This document shows positions 33,150 to 44,428 of a stretch of DNA of 64,000 bases, in pieces. A program made the translations under genes and the position numbers. The notes beneath the pieces were generated by a model. That model worked only from the letters and a program-made list of their open reading frames with translations. It ran no database searches and was not told the DNA's origin. The stretch comes from Neoceratodus forsteri. Its lineage: Eukaryota; Chordata; Ceratodontiformes; Ceratodontidae. Location: positions 847,858,501 through 847,922,500 of the forward strand of contig CM028129.1 of the NCBI GenBank assembly GCA_016271365.2, in the 5' to 3' direction. Every line of letters starts with the position of its first letter. Positions within the stretch are counted from its first letter, which is position 1.

Positions 33150-35759
33150 GAAAGCAATGAGTACGATACGTAGTCTGAGTAACAAGCATCCTGAATTAGT
33201 GGCCTTGATGGAGGAGGAACATCTGGATATCGTGGAGAGTCACAGAAACATGGTTTGGCATAAAACCATGACTGGGACGTAAACATACCAGGATACACTA
33301 TCTACAGGAGGGACAGAGAGGGTAAAAGAGGAGGAGGAGTAGCTCTTTACATAAGGGAAGGAATCAAAGTAACAGAACAAAAGAGAAAACAGGGAGGAGA
33401 AGAAGCACTGTGGGTAAATTTGGAGACAGGCAATGGCACCACAATCCGCACAGGGGTTGTATACAGACCCCCTTCTCAGGGGGAGGAAATGGACAAGGAA
33501 ATGATAGAAAGAATACTTAGTATGGCAAAAAAAGGGGAGATATTGCTGATGGGTGATCTGAATATGCCAGATGTTACCCGGAGTGCAGTTGCCGCAGCCA
33601 CTTCAAAGAGTGGGGTTATTCTAGATGCCCTACAGGGGGCATGCCTTAGACAACTAGTTTTGGAGCCCACTCGAGAGGGAGCAATCTTAGACCTGGTTCT
33701 CTCAAATGGAGATGAAGAGGATCACAGATGAGAAGTGGGTAGCCATCTGGGAACTAGTGACCATCGAACAGTATGGTTCACAATAAACACAGCAATAGAG
33801 TCAGTCTTGCTCCAAAGGCAAAGGTACTGGATTTTAGGAGGGCTGACTTTGCCAAAATGGGTAAGTGCCTAAGGAATGCACTAGTGAATGGGCAGGAAGG
33901 AGGGGTGGAAGAACAATGGGGAATGATAAAAACTGCCATCACAGAAGCAACAAGCCTTTGTGTGAAGCAAATAAACAAAACTAAATGATGTAAGAAACCA
34001 CTATGGTTCTCAAAGGAAGTGGCAGTGAAGGTTCAAGAGAAAAAGAAAGCTTTCAGGAAGTACAAGGAATCACAGAAGGAGCAGGACAGAGAACTGTATC
34101 AGTTAAAGCAAAAGGAAGCTGGAAGGCAGTCAGAACAGCAAAGGCCCAAACTGAGGAAAAGATAGCCAACTCAGTTAAGAAGGGGATAAAACCTTTTATA
34201 GGTACATCAGGGAGCGAAGGAAGACCAAGGGAGGGATAGTGAGGCTTAATAAAGGGGAGGGTGGGCAGAGGGAGACGGTGAAAAGGCAGAGATACTAAAC
34301 AAATATTTTGCTCAGTATTTACAAAGGAAGAGGGGAGACCTAGAACAAACAGTAGAAACACACTGGATACAGAAGTTGATACCAGCCCATTTACAGAAGA
34401 AAGGGTTCTGAAAGAACTCTTAAAACTGAAGGTGAACAAAGCAATAGGGCCTGATGGGATTCATCCCAGAATTCTAAAAGAACTAAGGGTAGAATTAGTG
34501 ACACCACTGACTACCCTGTTTAACAAATCATGGGAGGATGGGGTGGTTCCTGAGGACTGGAGGAGGGCAGATGTGATTCCCCTTCATAAAAATGGGAGCA
34601 AGGCAGAAGCAGGAAACTACAGACCTGTTAGTTTAACCTCAGTGGTAGGGAAAATGATGGAATCACTTCTGAAGGAAAGAATTGTCGAGTTTCTAGAGGC
34701 CAGAGGGGCACAGGACTCAAGGCAGCATGGATTCACAGCAGGAAGGTCATGCCAGACAAATCTGATAGATTTCTTTGACTGGGTGACCAAAGTAGTAGAT
34801 CAGGGAGGGGCTGTGGGCATGGCCTACCTAGACTTTAGCAAGGCATTTGACACAGTCCCACACAAAAGATTAATATACAAGTTAGCTAGCCTGGGAGTGG
34901 GTCCCAAGATGACAGCCTGGGTAAAAATTGGCTGGAAAATAGGACACAGAGAGTAATAGTAAATGGAGTCCACTCTGATGAAAGGGGGGTTACTAGTGGG
35001 GTACCGCAGGGTTCAGTATTAGGACCAGTCCTCTTCAATGTCTTTATAAGCAACATTGCAGAGGGACTGGAAGGAAAAGTATGTCTCTTTGCAGATGACA
35101 CAAAGATCTGCAACAGAGTTGATGCACAAGGTGGGGTGGAAATGATGAAAAGGGACTTGGCAAGGTTAGAGGAATGGTCAAATGTATGGCAGCTTAGATT
35201 CAATGCTAAGAAGTGCAAGGTAATGCACCTGGGAAACAAAAACCAAGGGGAAGAGTACACAATGGGGGGTGAGATACTAACAACAACAAAAATGGAAAGG
35301 GACCTGGGGGTAGTCATATCAGATGACCTAAAGGTGGGCAAGCAATGTGAGAGGGCAGCAATGAGGGCTGAGGGGATATTGGGATGCATAGGGAGAGGCA
35401 TCACCAGTAGAAAACAGGAAGTTATTATCCCTCTGTACAGACAGCTGGTCAGACCCCATCTGGAGTACTGCGTGCAGTTCTGGAGACCCAGTCTTCACAA
35501 AGACATAGACAGGATGGAAGCTGTCCAGAGGAGGGCAACTAAAATGGTGCAGGGTCTGCACTGGAAGACATATGAAGAGAGACTAAAGGAGCTTAATATG
35601 TATAGCCTCGAGGAAAGGAGGGAGAGGGGGGACATGATAGAAACTTTCAAGTACCTCAAGGGAATCAACAAAGTCCAAGAGGGTAGCATCTTTCAAAAAA
35701 AGAGGTGTGCAAGAACAAGGGGGCACAATTTGAAGATGGAGGTGGGGGCTCAGAGGTAA
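33150..35759 (+). pseudogene. CR1 ORF2: endonuclease and reverse transcriptase
   Basis: The endonuclease is readable from about 33150 (LVALMEEEHLDIV), with a broken E-motif region, then intact TGVVYRPPSQGEEMD, LLMGDLNMPDV (33548-33580) and TSDHRTVW (about 33757-33780) after frame changes. RT has AIGPDGIHPRIL (34441), DVIPLHKNGSKAEAGNYRP, YLDFSKAFDTVPHKRL (34829), SGVPQGSVLGPVLF and FADD at 35088-35099, all key residues present. The C-terminal 207-codon segment from 35136 is open to 35757. Frame changes occur near 33230, 33735, 34230 and 34930. Catalytic residues are better preserved than in any other LINE here. Confidence 0.9.
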
Positions 35760-36019
35760 TTTAAGGAAGTATTTTTTCACAGAGAGGGTTGTGGATGCAT
35801 GGAACGGCCTTCTGGAGGAGGTCGTGGAGTCAAAAACAGTGGTGGAATTCAAGCATGCATGGGACAGTCATAAGGCAATTCTAGGGGATGGGGGTAGGAA
35901 GAAGTAGGCTGCTGGTTAACTAGGATCTGCAGCTTATCCAGTAGGCAGGGAAATGGGCAGACTGGGTGGGCCAAGTGGTCCTTATCTGCCATCAAATTCT
36001 ATGTTTCTATGTTTCTATG

Positions 36020-37605
36020 GTCCAGGAAATTTTGCAATAATGTCACGCCTACTGCCAGCCTGAGACACTGGAATCAGCTGATGCACTGTCAGGAGCCACT
36101 TGACAGCATCAGTTTCAAACAATGTTAGCAGAGCTACTGCCACTGGTCTGTTCAATATGGCAGAATCTAACAAAAGACTGAGTCTTAGACGTGGACACCC
36201 CACGCATACTCCAGACATGGTTCTTGCTGAAAATTAGTGTGATGATTCCTCGATGCTGATCATCGGCTAGAAAAAAGGCCCAAGATAATGTGGACAGGCT
36301 GCAGGGAGAAGGTCCATAAGCGACAGAGATTTTGCCCCTATGAAAGGTAAGAAGGGCGGAAAATGTGCGGATTACTGTCCATGAGTTCCTGGAGCCTAGC
36401 AGCATTTCTGCTAATACCCAGCTTCCAGTTCAAGGCAAAGAGCTGTTGGCATTGTGATCTGCACAGGTAATGCCTTGCATTATGGCTGGCCTGCACCACA
36501 ACTGGACTCTATTATGACAACAGTTTTCCCTGCCACTAGCCTCAGTCCCAATGTTGCTTCTGGCCTTTCTACCTCTGACTCAGTATACGTAAACAAAAAG
36601 GCAGTAGGTAAGCAGTAAGCTGCAGCAAGGGCATGTGCCTAACAGGTACCTACACCAGGATCTCTTCTAGCTGCCTCATGAAGATTGTGCTTAAAGCAGG
36701 TGCATCCTAAGCTGGGGGGATGGCCAGAGTAACAGTAGAGGGGCAGATCCTATTAACAGAGGTGTAAGAGCAGGAGGGAGGCTGGTCCTTCCAGGAGGAC
36801 TAGGGCTGGAGATCTGGGAGGTCCTTCGAGATGGACTGAGGCTAGAGAACTGAGAGTCCCTCTAGGGAGGAGCAGAGAGGAGGAAGTACAGCAAGATCAG
36901 AGAAAACAGGTCTCGGAGTTTGGAAGCTACACTAGGATGTTCTGAATATCTGATCTATTTTCTGCACAGAAAAACCTGCATAGTGACATAACATAGTGCA
37001 ACTTAAGTATAATGGCGATCTCCCTATATCCCCAGACAGAGTGTATATTATTTGGACTATGTTAAATAAATCCATGGACTTCATAGCCACTGACCTTTAT
37101 GGTTTAGTTGATTTTAAGGGGGTAATGGTCTTTGACTTTAGCTTTAAAACAATGGCATCCTTAGAAAATTGTTGTTCTTGATGTGATACACTTAAAGACA
37201 CCCCTTTATGATCCATGTACATGGTAATGTCCCTTACAAAACCTATGTTTAAGAACATCACTTTCCTTTTTAGAAATGAAGGGGTAAATAGCAGATCCAG
37301 AAGCAAATAGTTTTATACATCTTATTGGACCAGCATAGATGTTATAAAAAGAAAACAATGTCTAAGCTTTCAGACAAACCAAGTCCTTCCTTGGAGACTT
37401 ATAACAATTGTTCAGAGAGTCACATTCTATTAACACCCAGCTCATACATATACAAACTCTGGCCAGAGCTGATAGGGCTGCAGGTGAGGAATTTGGGCCA
37501 GATTGATTCCATGTGGGATGGTGGTCCCTTGTGAAGCATCACAACAAGCAAGTTGCCAAACTCAAGCGATAGGAAATAGAACAAAGCCAGAGATCAAGGT
37601 CTAGT
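36020..37605. other. Unassigned region
   Basis: No clear gene. Minus-strand frames at 36115-36405 and 37097-37306 (70-96 codons) show no motif I can name. A stretch near 37325-37420 resembles untranslated sequence of old retroelements, but I cannot place it. Confidence 0.35.
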
Positions 37606-37981
37606 GTCTAGTGTCCCCTCCCACCCCCACAAGCCCCTCCACCCGCTCCCCGGCGGTCGGGGCGGCAGCATCACCCGCACGCCACCCGCAGCTCACCAAC
37701 TGACTGTCCAGTAGGGCTGCTCGCCCATTGATGCAGAGCTAGAGCCAATGGGCATGCAGCCCATACCGTACATGACAGTCCAGATTTATCGAATGACATC
37801 ATTCACAAATCTGGACTATCATATGCGAATCGACTACACCGATAGCTCTAGCTCTGCACCAATGGGCGTGCAGCCCTACCGGACAGTCAGTTGGCAGCAT
37901 CCCCTCGCCTGCGCCCCACCGCCCGGCTACGGAGGCGGGAGTGAGAGGCTTTGTGGGTGGGTGGGGTGGGGGACACTAGAC
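37606..37981. mobile_element. 376-bp palindromic (foldback) element
   Basis: The ends are GTCTAGTGTCCCC (37606) and GGGGGACACTAGAC (to 37981). Inward the two arms stay complementary: CAACTGACTGTCC against GGACAGTCAGTTG, GCAGAGCTAGAGC against GCTCTAGCTCTGC, and AGTCCAGATTTAT against the matching inverse near the centre at about 37797. Each arm is about 185 bp with no real loop. This is the structure of a foldback or MITE element. No target duplication was established. Confidence 0.8.
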
Positions 37982-37984
37982 TAC

Positions 37985-38555
37985 CAGGAGATGTTTGGGG
38001 GGTTGTCACTGGACATTCTGCCCTTGATCGGGCATTACGGTCCACTGGACCACCAGGGAGATATTCGGGTTGGGGGAGCTTTTACATTCTGCCCGCGATC
38101 GGGCACTGGGGGTTGATACACCTTCAGCCCGCGATCGGGCACTGTGGGGTTGATACATGTTCTGCCCACAATCGGGCACTGGGGGTTGATACACGTTCTG
38201 CCCGCGATTGGGCACTGGGGGTTGATATACATTCTACCCGCGATCGGGCACTGGGGGTTGATACATGTTCTGCCCGCGATGGGCACTGGGGGTTGATACG
38301 TTCTGCCCGCGATCGGGCACTGGGAGGTTGATACGTTCTGCCCAACGATCGGGCACTGGGGGTTGATACGTTCTGCCTGCGATCGGGCATCGGGAGCTGT
38401 TGGGGGTGTTGTCTGCATACATACTGCTGCGATCGGGCATTGGGAGATGGTTGGGGGGTGTTGTCTGCATACATACTGCCATGATCGGGCATCGGGAGAT
38501 GTTTGGGGGGTGTTGTCTGCATACATACTGCCTGCGATCGGGCTGCAGGGTGCGT
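37985..38555. repeat. GATCGGGCA minisatellite, 13 units
   Basis: Thirteen copies of a core close to TGCCCGCGATCGGGCA are spaced about 37 bp in the middle (38095-38390, with CACTGGGGGTTGATAC between cores) and about 55-60 bp at the right (GGGAGATGTTTGGGGGGTGTTGTCTGC between cores). One unit of the longer type also lies at the left (37985-38030). The core is self-complementary (TGCCCG...CGGGCA), so each unit can form a small hairpin. Open frames here are repeat products. Confidence 0.9.
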
Positions 38556-38629
38556 CGGTCCCGGACGGCTGCTGCCTGGCAGGGCGGCCAGGCGCAAGTC
38601 CTCTTGGATCGGCGCACCTACATGCTAAT

Positions 38630-38960
38630 GGCATGCAAAAGGGGCCATAATTAAATGCAAATGGCTCCCCCTGCGCCTTGCATGAATTATGGCCCCATTT
38701 GCATGTCACCTTTTGAATATCGAAAATTTCGCATGGCGCAATGGTACTTGCGCCACCGCAAGTTTAATGCTCAACTCTGACAACTTGCGGTGGCGCAAGT
38801 TCCACTGCGCCATGCACAGTGGCTGTGGCTGGGTGATATTCAAAGGAGTTGCTCAATAGCGCAACTCCTTTGAATATCGCCACGGCCACACCCCTGCACA
38901 ACTATTTTGAGCGGCGCAAGGGCTTGCGCCTCAGAATGGGACAGTTTGAATATCCGGGCC
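38630..38960. mobile_element. Three-hairpin 3' end of a Harbinger-related element
   Basis: Three consecutive inverted repeats are visible: ATGCAAAAGGGGCCATAATT against AATTATGGCCCCATTTGCAT (38630-38705), GCGCAATGGTACTTGCGCCACCGCAAG against its inverse (38736-38815), and GATATTCAAAGGAGTTGC against GCAACTCCTTTGAATATC (38837-38879). The block ends GAATATCCGGGCCC (38946-38959), one base different from the Harbinger terminus at 26552, and shares GCATGTCACC and CACCGCAAG blocks with it. No left terminus was identified; the palindrome and minisatellite to the left may belong to the same unit. Confidence 0.55.
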
Positions 38961-39310
38961 CATGTCTTTATCTCATAACATTTATAATGACCTTATTAAA
39001 CCACTCTAACTAGATGTAGTCAAAACTGCTTTAGAAAATGGGGAGAAAGAATGCTCATTCGTTATTGGATGAAACCCTTACATGGGCATCAATGTTTCTG
39101 GCAACAGACCCCACCAAAGAATTAAATCCAGTGCCAATCTGCCTGCTTCCATACTGGTATCAATGTGCCACCCTTATAATTTGCAAAAAGTGCTAAGCGG
39201 TTATCTTTTTTCTGAGCCCACCTTAAGAGAAAAATTCCCTTTGAAATATCTAACTACCTGAATGTTTCTTTCAGCCTACTGAATGGCCAGGAGATGAACC
39301 AGCTGCTCAC
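38961..39310. other. Unassigned spacer
   Basis: Nothing recognisable between the two DNA-transposon-like regions. Confidence 0.4.
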
Positions 39311-41120
39311 CAGTGGTGGGCGAAGTGGCCTCAATTTACTACGTAAGCAATTCGCGAAGTCAAGGCGAATTCGCAAAGTGCGCCGCAATGCGGAGTGGAG
39401 TACTTTGCATCATTATGGGCAACGCGAAGTCCATAGACAACAATGACTTTGTGTTACTCCACCTTCCCCAAACCACTACTCCACAAATTTTAAGGTGAAG
39501 TACATTGAAAACAATGTACTTCATCTCACTTCCCCCCTTGTTTTAAGCTCCAAAGGTGAGTTCTGCAGTGATTTATGGAATTTCAGGTCACATGGGCTCT
39601 AGATTTATTCTGCACAGCCTCAGTTAGGGGTAGTGTGTGTAGGAAGCTGTAGAAGACAGTCTGCTGTGACAGCTTTCTGCAATTCAAACCTTCTAAAAAC
39701 TGTTAAAAAAGCCCTGTTGAGTAATTTTTTTTGCTCAAATTTTAGTTCATCAATTGTAGGAAACCCTCCTGTGCTCATATAATCGAGCATTTATTGTTTG
39801 TGTGTAGATTTTTGAATGTTAATGTACAACATTCTGTCTGTGTACTGGCAGACACTGGAAGTGTGCTTTAAGGGAGGGGCGTATTTGTGGTGTAGGTGGA
39901 TTAACTTGGAGAAAAAGACAGTTCTTTCTGTTTTGATGATATTTTTCTTGTATAACTGTGTTACTGTACACACAGTAATATTTTCAATAATTTGTGACCC
40001 TTTTTGCTGATTGTTGTGGTGCAGCAGTGCAAAATTTTTGTCTGTTTAAAATATGTGGTTATATTACTGAAATTTTCAATTTACTATGCGTTACTTAGTG
40101 TGTGTGTGAGTGTGTGTGTGTGACACGTGTCATCAAATCAGACACCTTTTATTGTGCCACATAGTGAATGCAGCAATGTGAACCTGCTATCCACTTCAGC
40201 TGCATGATTTTTGTACTTCTTTGTGGTATCTTTACTGGTACTAATACTAGAGTGACTGTTACTGCAGTACACTGCCCCCCCACTCCGCGGCCCTCCCCAA
40301 CCGACAAAGGTGTTCTTTTCCAGATTTGAATTTCTGATGGTGAGCACTGGTTAGGTGTTGTGCCTTTGCGTCTGCATCTCTTCAGTGCGCAGCACAATCT
40401 TAATCTGCCTGTGCATTTGCATCTTTTCAGGGCCCAATCTCCATCTGTTATTAAGTCACAGTTGTTTCTCGGCATCCCTTCAGAGTACTAGACTGGTGTA
40501 GTGCATATCTCTGCATGAACATTGTACTCATTAGTATGCGCTTTTAAGTCAGGGCCATCATCACGAATCACTCATGATACAAATCATGTTCTTCATCATC
40601 ACAGTCACAAATGCAGTCTTGATTCACAATCACGTCACGAATGACAACATTATTTTTTTTACTAGTTACTTGGATGTATTGTAATCTTGTTTTGTAGTAT
40701 GTCTCCAGTCTTCACCACCCTACCACTGTACTCATTAATAAGAGTTTTTAAATTGGGGAGTTTTGTGCTACAGCTCATCGGGGAAGTACAGCTGTAGGCA
40801 TTCCTGTTCCCATACAGTTTCATATTGGTTATCTCACACCGAATCGTGTTTTTCATCATCACAGTCACAAATGCAGTCACAAATCATGATGCACGATCAC
40901 GTCATGAATCACAAAATAAATTTTTTTACTTGTTACTTGCATGTATTGTAAGTCTGTCTTGTAGTATCTCTCCAGGCTTCACCCAATCACCACCACTGTA
41001 CTAATTAATAAGAGTTTTTAAATTGGGGAGTTTTATGATACAGGCTCAGCTCATCGGGGAAATACAGCCATAGGCATTCACGTTCCTTCCTGTACAGTCT
41101 GTGAGTTATAGTACTGTAAG
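39311..41120. mobile_element. hAT-like non-autonomous element, copy 1
   Basis: It begins CAGTGGTGGGCGAAGTGGC, a hAT-like terminus, followed by many GAAGT/TTCGC subterminal motifs. From 39311 to about 40480 it aligns throughout with 41121-42190. From 40594 it has a 260-bp tandem duplication not present in copy 2. No coding domain is seen. The right end is unclear because copy 2 begins directly at 41121. Confidence 0.55.
40594..41113. repeat. 260-bp tandem duplication in copy 1
   Basis: Units start with CATCATCACAGTCACAAATG at 40594 and 40854. They share AGTTACTTG..TGTATTGTAA and GAGTTTTTAAATTGGGGAGTTTT, with moderate divergence. Confidence 0.85.
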
Positions 41121-42642
41121 TAGTGGTGGGCGAAGTGGCCCCAATTTGCTCCGTGAAGTGATTCGTGGAGTAACATGGAATCCGCGGAGTACTCCGCAAT
41201 GTGAAGCAGAGTACTTCGTGTCATAATGAAGTAGGTGAAGTCCATGAAACCAATGACTTTGCATTATTCTGCCTTCCTCAAACCACTTCTCCACCAATTT
41301 TAAGGCGCAGTACATTGAAATCAATATACTTCACCTCACTTCACCTTGTAATTGAGCTCAAAATGAAATTCTGCAGTGATTCATGGGATTGCAGGTCACA
41401 TGGGCTCTAGATTGATCTGCACAGCCTCAGTTCTGGCCTGAGTAGTGTGTGTGTAGTGGTAGCTAGAGACAGTTTGCTTTCAGAGCTCTGCAATTCAAAA
41501 CCTCTAAAAGCTGTTAAAAGTGCCTTTTTGAGTCATTTTTTTTGCTCAAAATTTAGTACACTGATTGTAGGAAACCCTTCTGTGCTCATATCATCGCGTG
41601 TTTATTGTTTGTGTGTGGATTTGGAATGTTAATTTAGAACAGTCAGTCTGTGTACTGTGAAGTGTGCTTTGGGGGAGGGGCGTATTTGTGGTGTAGGTAG
41701 ATTAACTTGTAGAAAAATGCAGTCTTTCTGTTTTGGTTATATTTTTCTTGTATAACTGTGTTAATTTACACACAGTAATATTTTCAGTAATTCTTGACTT
41801 TTTTTGCTGATTGTTGTGGTGCAGCAGTGTATAATTTGTTTGTTTAAAACATTTGGTTATATTACTAAAGGTTTTCAATTTGCTACACATTACTTGTAGT
41901 GTGTGTGTGAGTGTGTGTGCTATGCATGCCATTAAATCAGACTCCTTTTATTGTGCCACAGAGTAATTGCAGCAGTGTGAACCTGCTATCCACTGCACCT
42001 GCATGAATTTTTTGTACTGCTTTGTGGTATCTTTACTGGTAGTGAATTGTTACTGCCATGCACTATTCCCCCAACTGGCAAAAGGTATTCCTTTCCAGAT
42101 TTGGATGTGTGACTTGTGAGCACTGGTTAGGTGTTGTTGTGTCTTTTCATATGCATCTCTAAAGTGTGCAGCACAATCTTAATCTGTCTGTGTGTTTGCA
42201 GTGCACCATTAATTCTGGGAGGCTTTGCATTTCTTGTTACACTCTCATTTCACTTAATCAGCACTGGGGAATTTTATGGACACAAGACAGTTGCATTTTG
42301 GGGATGCACATTAATTCTGGTGACTGTGTGTGACTGCTGCATGCATGACTGAGTATGCCATTAATTCTGGGAGACTTTGCATTTCTTGTGCTCTCATTTC
42401 ACTTCATCAGCACTGGGGAGTTTTCTGGACACAAGACAGTAGCACTTTGTGGATGCACATTCATTCAGGTGACTGTGTGTGTGGGGGGCTGCCAATATTG
42501 TTGTCACTTCACCTTAATTTGTGTTAGGGCAGAATGACAACACAAAGTAATAATCACAAGGTGAAGTGAGCCTTTCATATGGGTCACTTCATGTAGCGAA
42601 GTGACAACATGAAGTACCCACTTCACGGGCACTTCACCAGTG
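41121..42642. mobile_element. hAT-like non-autonomous element, copy 2
   Basis: It starts TAGTGGTGGGCGAAGTGGC and ends GGGCACTTCACCAGTG, roughly inverse to CACTGGTGAAGTGCCC, so the termini are related. The first about 1.07 kb matches copy 1. It could instead be the second half of one larger element starting at 39311 (CAGTGGTG...CACCAGTG). No clean 8-bp duplication was found. Confidence 0.55.
42206..42490. repeat. 152-bp tandem duplication in copy 2
   Basis: CCATTAATTCTGGGAG starts each unit (42206, 42358). The units share CTCATTTCACTT, ATCAGCACTGGGGA and GGACACAAGACAGT. Confidence 0.85.
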
Positions 42643-43207
42643 GAATTTAAATTCTCTGCATCTCTGCTGCTCACTGCACCTAGGGACAACAACTTACCAC
42701 ACCACCTTAAAACAAACAGTGTCAGATATGTTACTGTTACCTCTGACCAGTTAGACCATATAACGATTGAAACAAAGAAGAGAACACTTGACAGAAAAAA
42801 AAAGTCTGGGCTTTTTAAGTGTTCTCTGATTGGGCCACAAAAGAATCATGAAATCGATGACCAAAACAATTCTTTTGACTACTTAAAAAATCTCCCATGG
42901 CAGTTTTATGCAGAGGTCTAACTGCAGCAGGAGCACAGTACTCTGTCTATGGCTACTGTGCTCTCTGTTCAGGTATCAATAAGCACGTGAACACCCATGC
43001 TTTGGTCTGCACGGTCAACATTATCAGAGACCCTAAGTTCAAATCATCCACAATGTTTTTCAATTTAAAAAAATATATATTGTAAACAAAACAAGGACAT
43101 TGCTGTCCACCACCCTGCTGTAACTACTGCTGCCCTCAATCTGCTCAGAACATTGACAGCTTTCTCCCCCAATACTGTGCCTGGCCTCATCAAAAAGAGT
43201 CTAGTCT
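42643..43207. other. Unassigned, with one 90-codon frame
   Basis: An open frame at 42640-42921 gives a polar product (contains YVTVTSDQLDHITIETKKR) with no family I recognise. It starts inside the preceding repeat, so it is probably not a gene. Confidence 0.35.
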
Positions 43208-43480
43208 ATGTTCAATAATCTGTTTACCATAAGAGTGCTCCTGGAGAGAGGAACACAGGATACTGCCAGTGGTTTTCTTGTTGCTATAGACCAGGAAAAG
43301 GCATTTGACAGGATAATGAACTTTTACCTGTTTAAGATATTAGATCAATATGGAGTGCCAGTCTCTTTTATCTCTTGGCCTAAGACACTTTATTGACAAA
43401 TATCTCTACTCCTATATGTGAATGCTGGTTGGGAGACTTGGTCATTGCACAAGTAGGAATAAGACAGGGTACTTTTAAAC
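43208..43480 (+). mobile_element. L1/Tx1-type LINE RT fragment
   Basis: The product contains AIDQEKAFDRIMNFYLFKIL, the RT palm motif with catalytic Asp in the D-Q-E-K-A-F-D-R form seen in Tx1/L1-group LINEs, followed by a remnant GIRQG (about 43460). No catalytic YxDD part follows. It is a small isolated fragment just upstream of a full L1. Confidence 0.7.
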
Positions 43481-43676
43481 CTATCTGGGAACAGTCTAGG
43501 AAGTTAGCTTCTGCTGAAATATTTGTCATAATATGGCCATAAATTTTCTCCCTATTTCCTTCTAAAACCAGTATGTACATTAAGAATTATGTTTGCAGGA
43601 ATTAGATTTATTTTAATTTGGCAAGTTAGATGCCATTGGTGTTTCATCAAGCAAGGCTAACACCACAAGACCTAAC

Positions 43677-43692
43677 AGAAATGGTACAACAT
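43677..43692. repeat. L1 target site duplication, left
   Basis: AGAAATGGTACAACAT matches AGAAATGATAGAACAT at 49902-49917 at 14 of 16 positions. Confidence 0.65.
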
Positions 43693-43957
43693 CGAAGAGT
43701 CACATAATGCAGCTAGACACACTTCTGACTGCTCTGTCCTGCCTCTGGGAATAAACTCTTTTTTCAGTTCCACTGAGGAGTTTAACTGCTTTCTTTTGGC
43801 TCCTACATTGCTTCTTTATCTATTCTGCAGGCTTTAATTAGGAGTTGGCTTCACTATATTGCCATTTTCTCTGGCTATGGATCCAATGAATGAAGCAGCC
43901 TTTTTGGAAGTTTCCACACAGCATACCCTTCCTGGCACACCGGAGAATCCATAAGAG

Positions 43958-44428
43958 TTGAAGGGGCTTAAAGAGGCCAAGTCACCTGTCCATGCTCAAG
44001 TCAAGGAGGATTCAAATCACTCTTTAGCCAGTTTTCGGGTAGATCTCACTACTACTAAGGTGGTATTGGAATTAGCAGAAGACATGAAATCTTTCTGCTC
44101 AGCTCTTGAAGCTCTTACTCACTGGGTCTTGGATACAGAGTTCTGTATTAGTTCATTGGAGGACCACCAGATTCAGAAGGAGAGGGATCTTGCTGCCCTG
44201 CTGCTACAAAAGGTAGCTGAGTTAGAGTTTTGTGTAGAGGACCAAGAAGTGAGAAGTTGCCGTAACAACTTGATTTTAGTGGGAATTGCAGAACACGCTG
44301 AGGGCTTGGGACTTGCTCACTTTTGTGCAAAATGTCCTGCAGAAGGTTGCCGGTTCTTCCCCTCATGGTTCCTTTTATATTGTGGAAAGAGCCCAATGCA
44401 CCTTAAGACCCCTTCCAAGTCCCTCTGA
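43958..44428 (+). pseudogene. L1 ORF1 protein
   Basis: Codes for a 156-residue product with a predicted coiled coil (about residues 35-95), followed by ELEFCVEDQEVRSCRNNLILVGI, the conserved start of the L1 ORF1 RNA-recognition-like domain (E-x-R-x-RRNNLRIxGI in other elements). The rest of the C-terminal domain is lost in frame changes after about 44320. ORF1p binds L1 RNA as a trimer. Confidence 0.7.

Larger units (their letters stand above)
32061..36019 (+). mobile_element. CR1-type LINE, nearly full length
   Basis: ORF1 (zinc ribbon plus SGNH esterase) is followed by ORF2 (APE endonuclease, RT) and a 3' UTR ending in three TTTCTATG units at about 35998-36018. The same 3' UTR is found at 7577 (inverted) and 6328. 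The length of about 3.96 kb is close to a complete CR1. Decay is moderate, with a handful of stops and frame changes, so this is the best preserved CR1 in the window. Confidence 0.9.

Noticed and set aside
37310..37510. Possible Penelope-like element 3' sequence
   Set aside because: Only a vague resemblance of untranslated sequence; no RT or GIY-YIG motif could be read.
38095..38400. CRISPR-like array of regularly spaced repeats
   Set aside because: Spacers are themselves repeated, units have variable length, and the surroundings are vertebrate transposons with no cas genes. It is a minisatellite.
38035..38709. 224-codon minus-strand frame with repeated CPIAGR-like units
   Set aside because: It is a product of the GC-rich minisatellite; frames are open on both strands because the unit lacks stops.
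42640..42921. 93-codon frame considered as a host exon
   Set aside because: Its ATG lies at the edge of a hAT-like repeat; no splice sites of quality and no recognisable domain.
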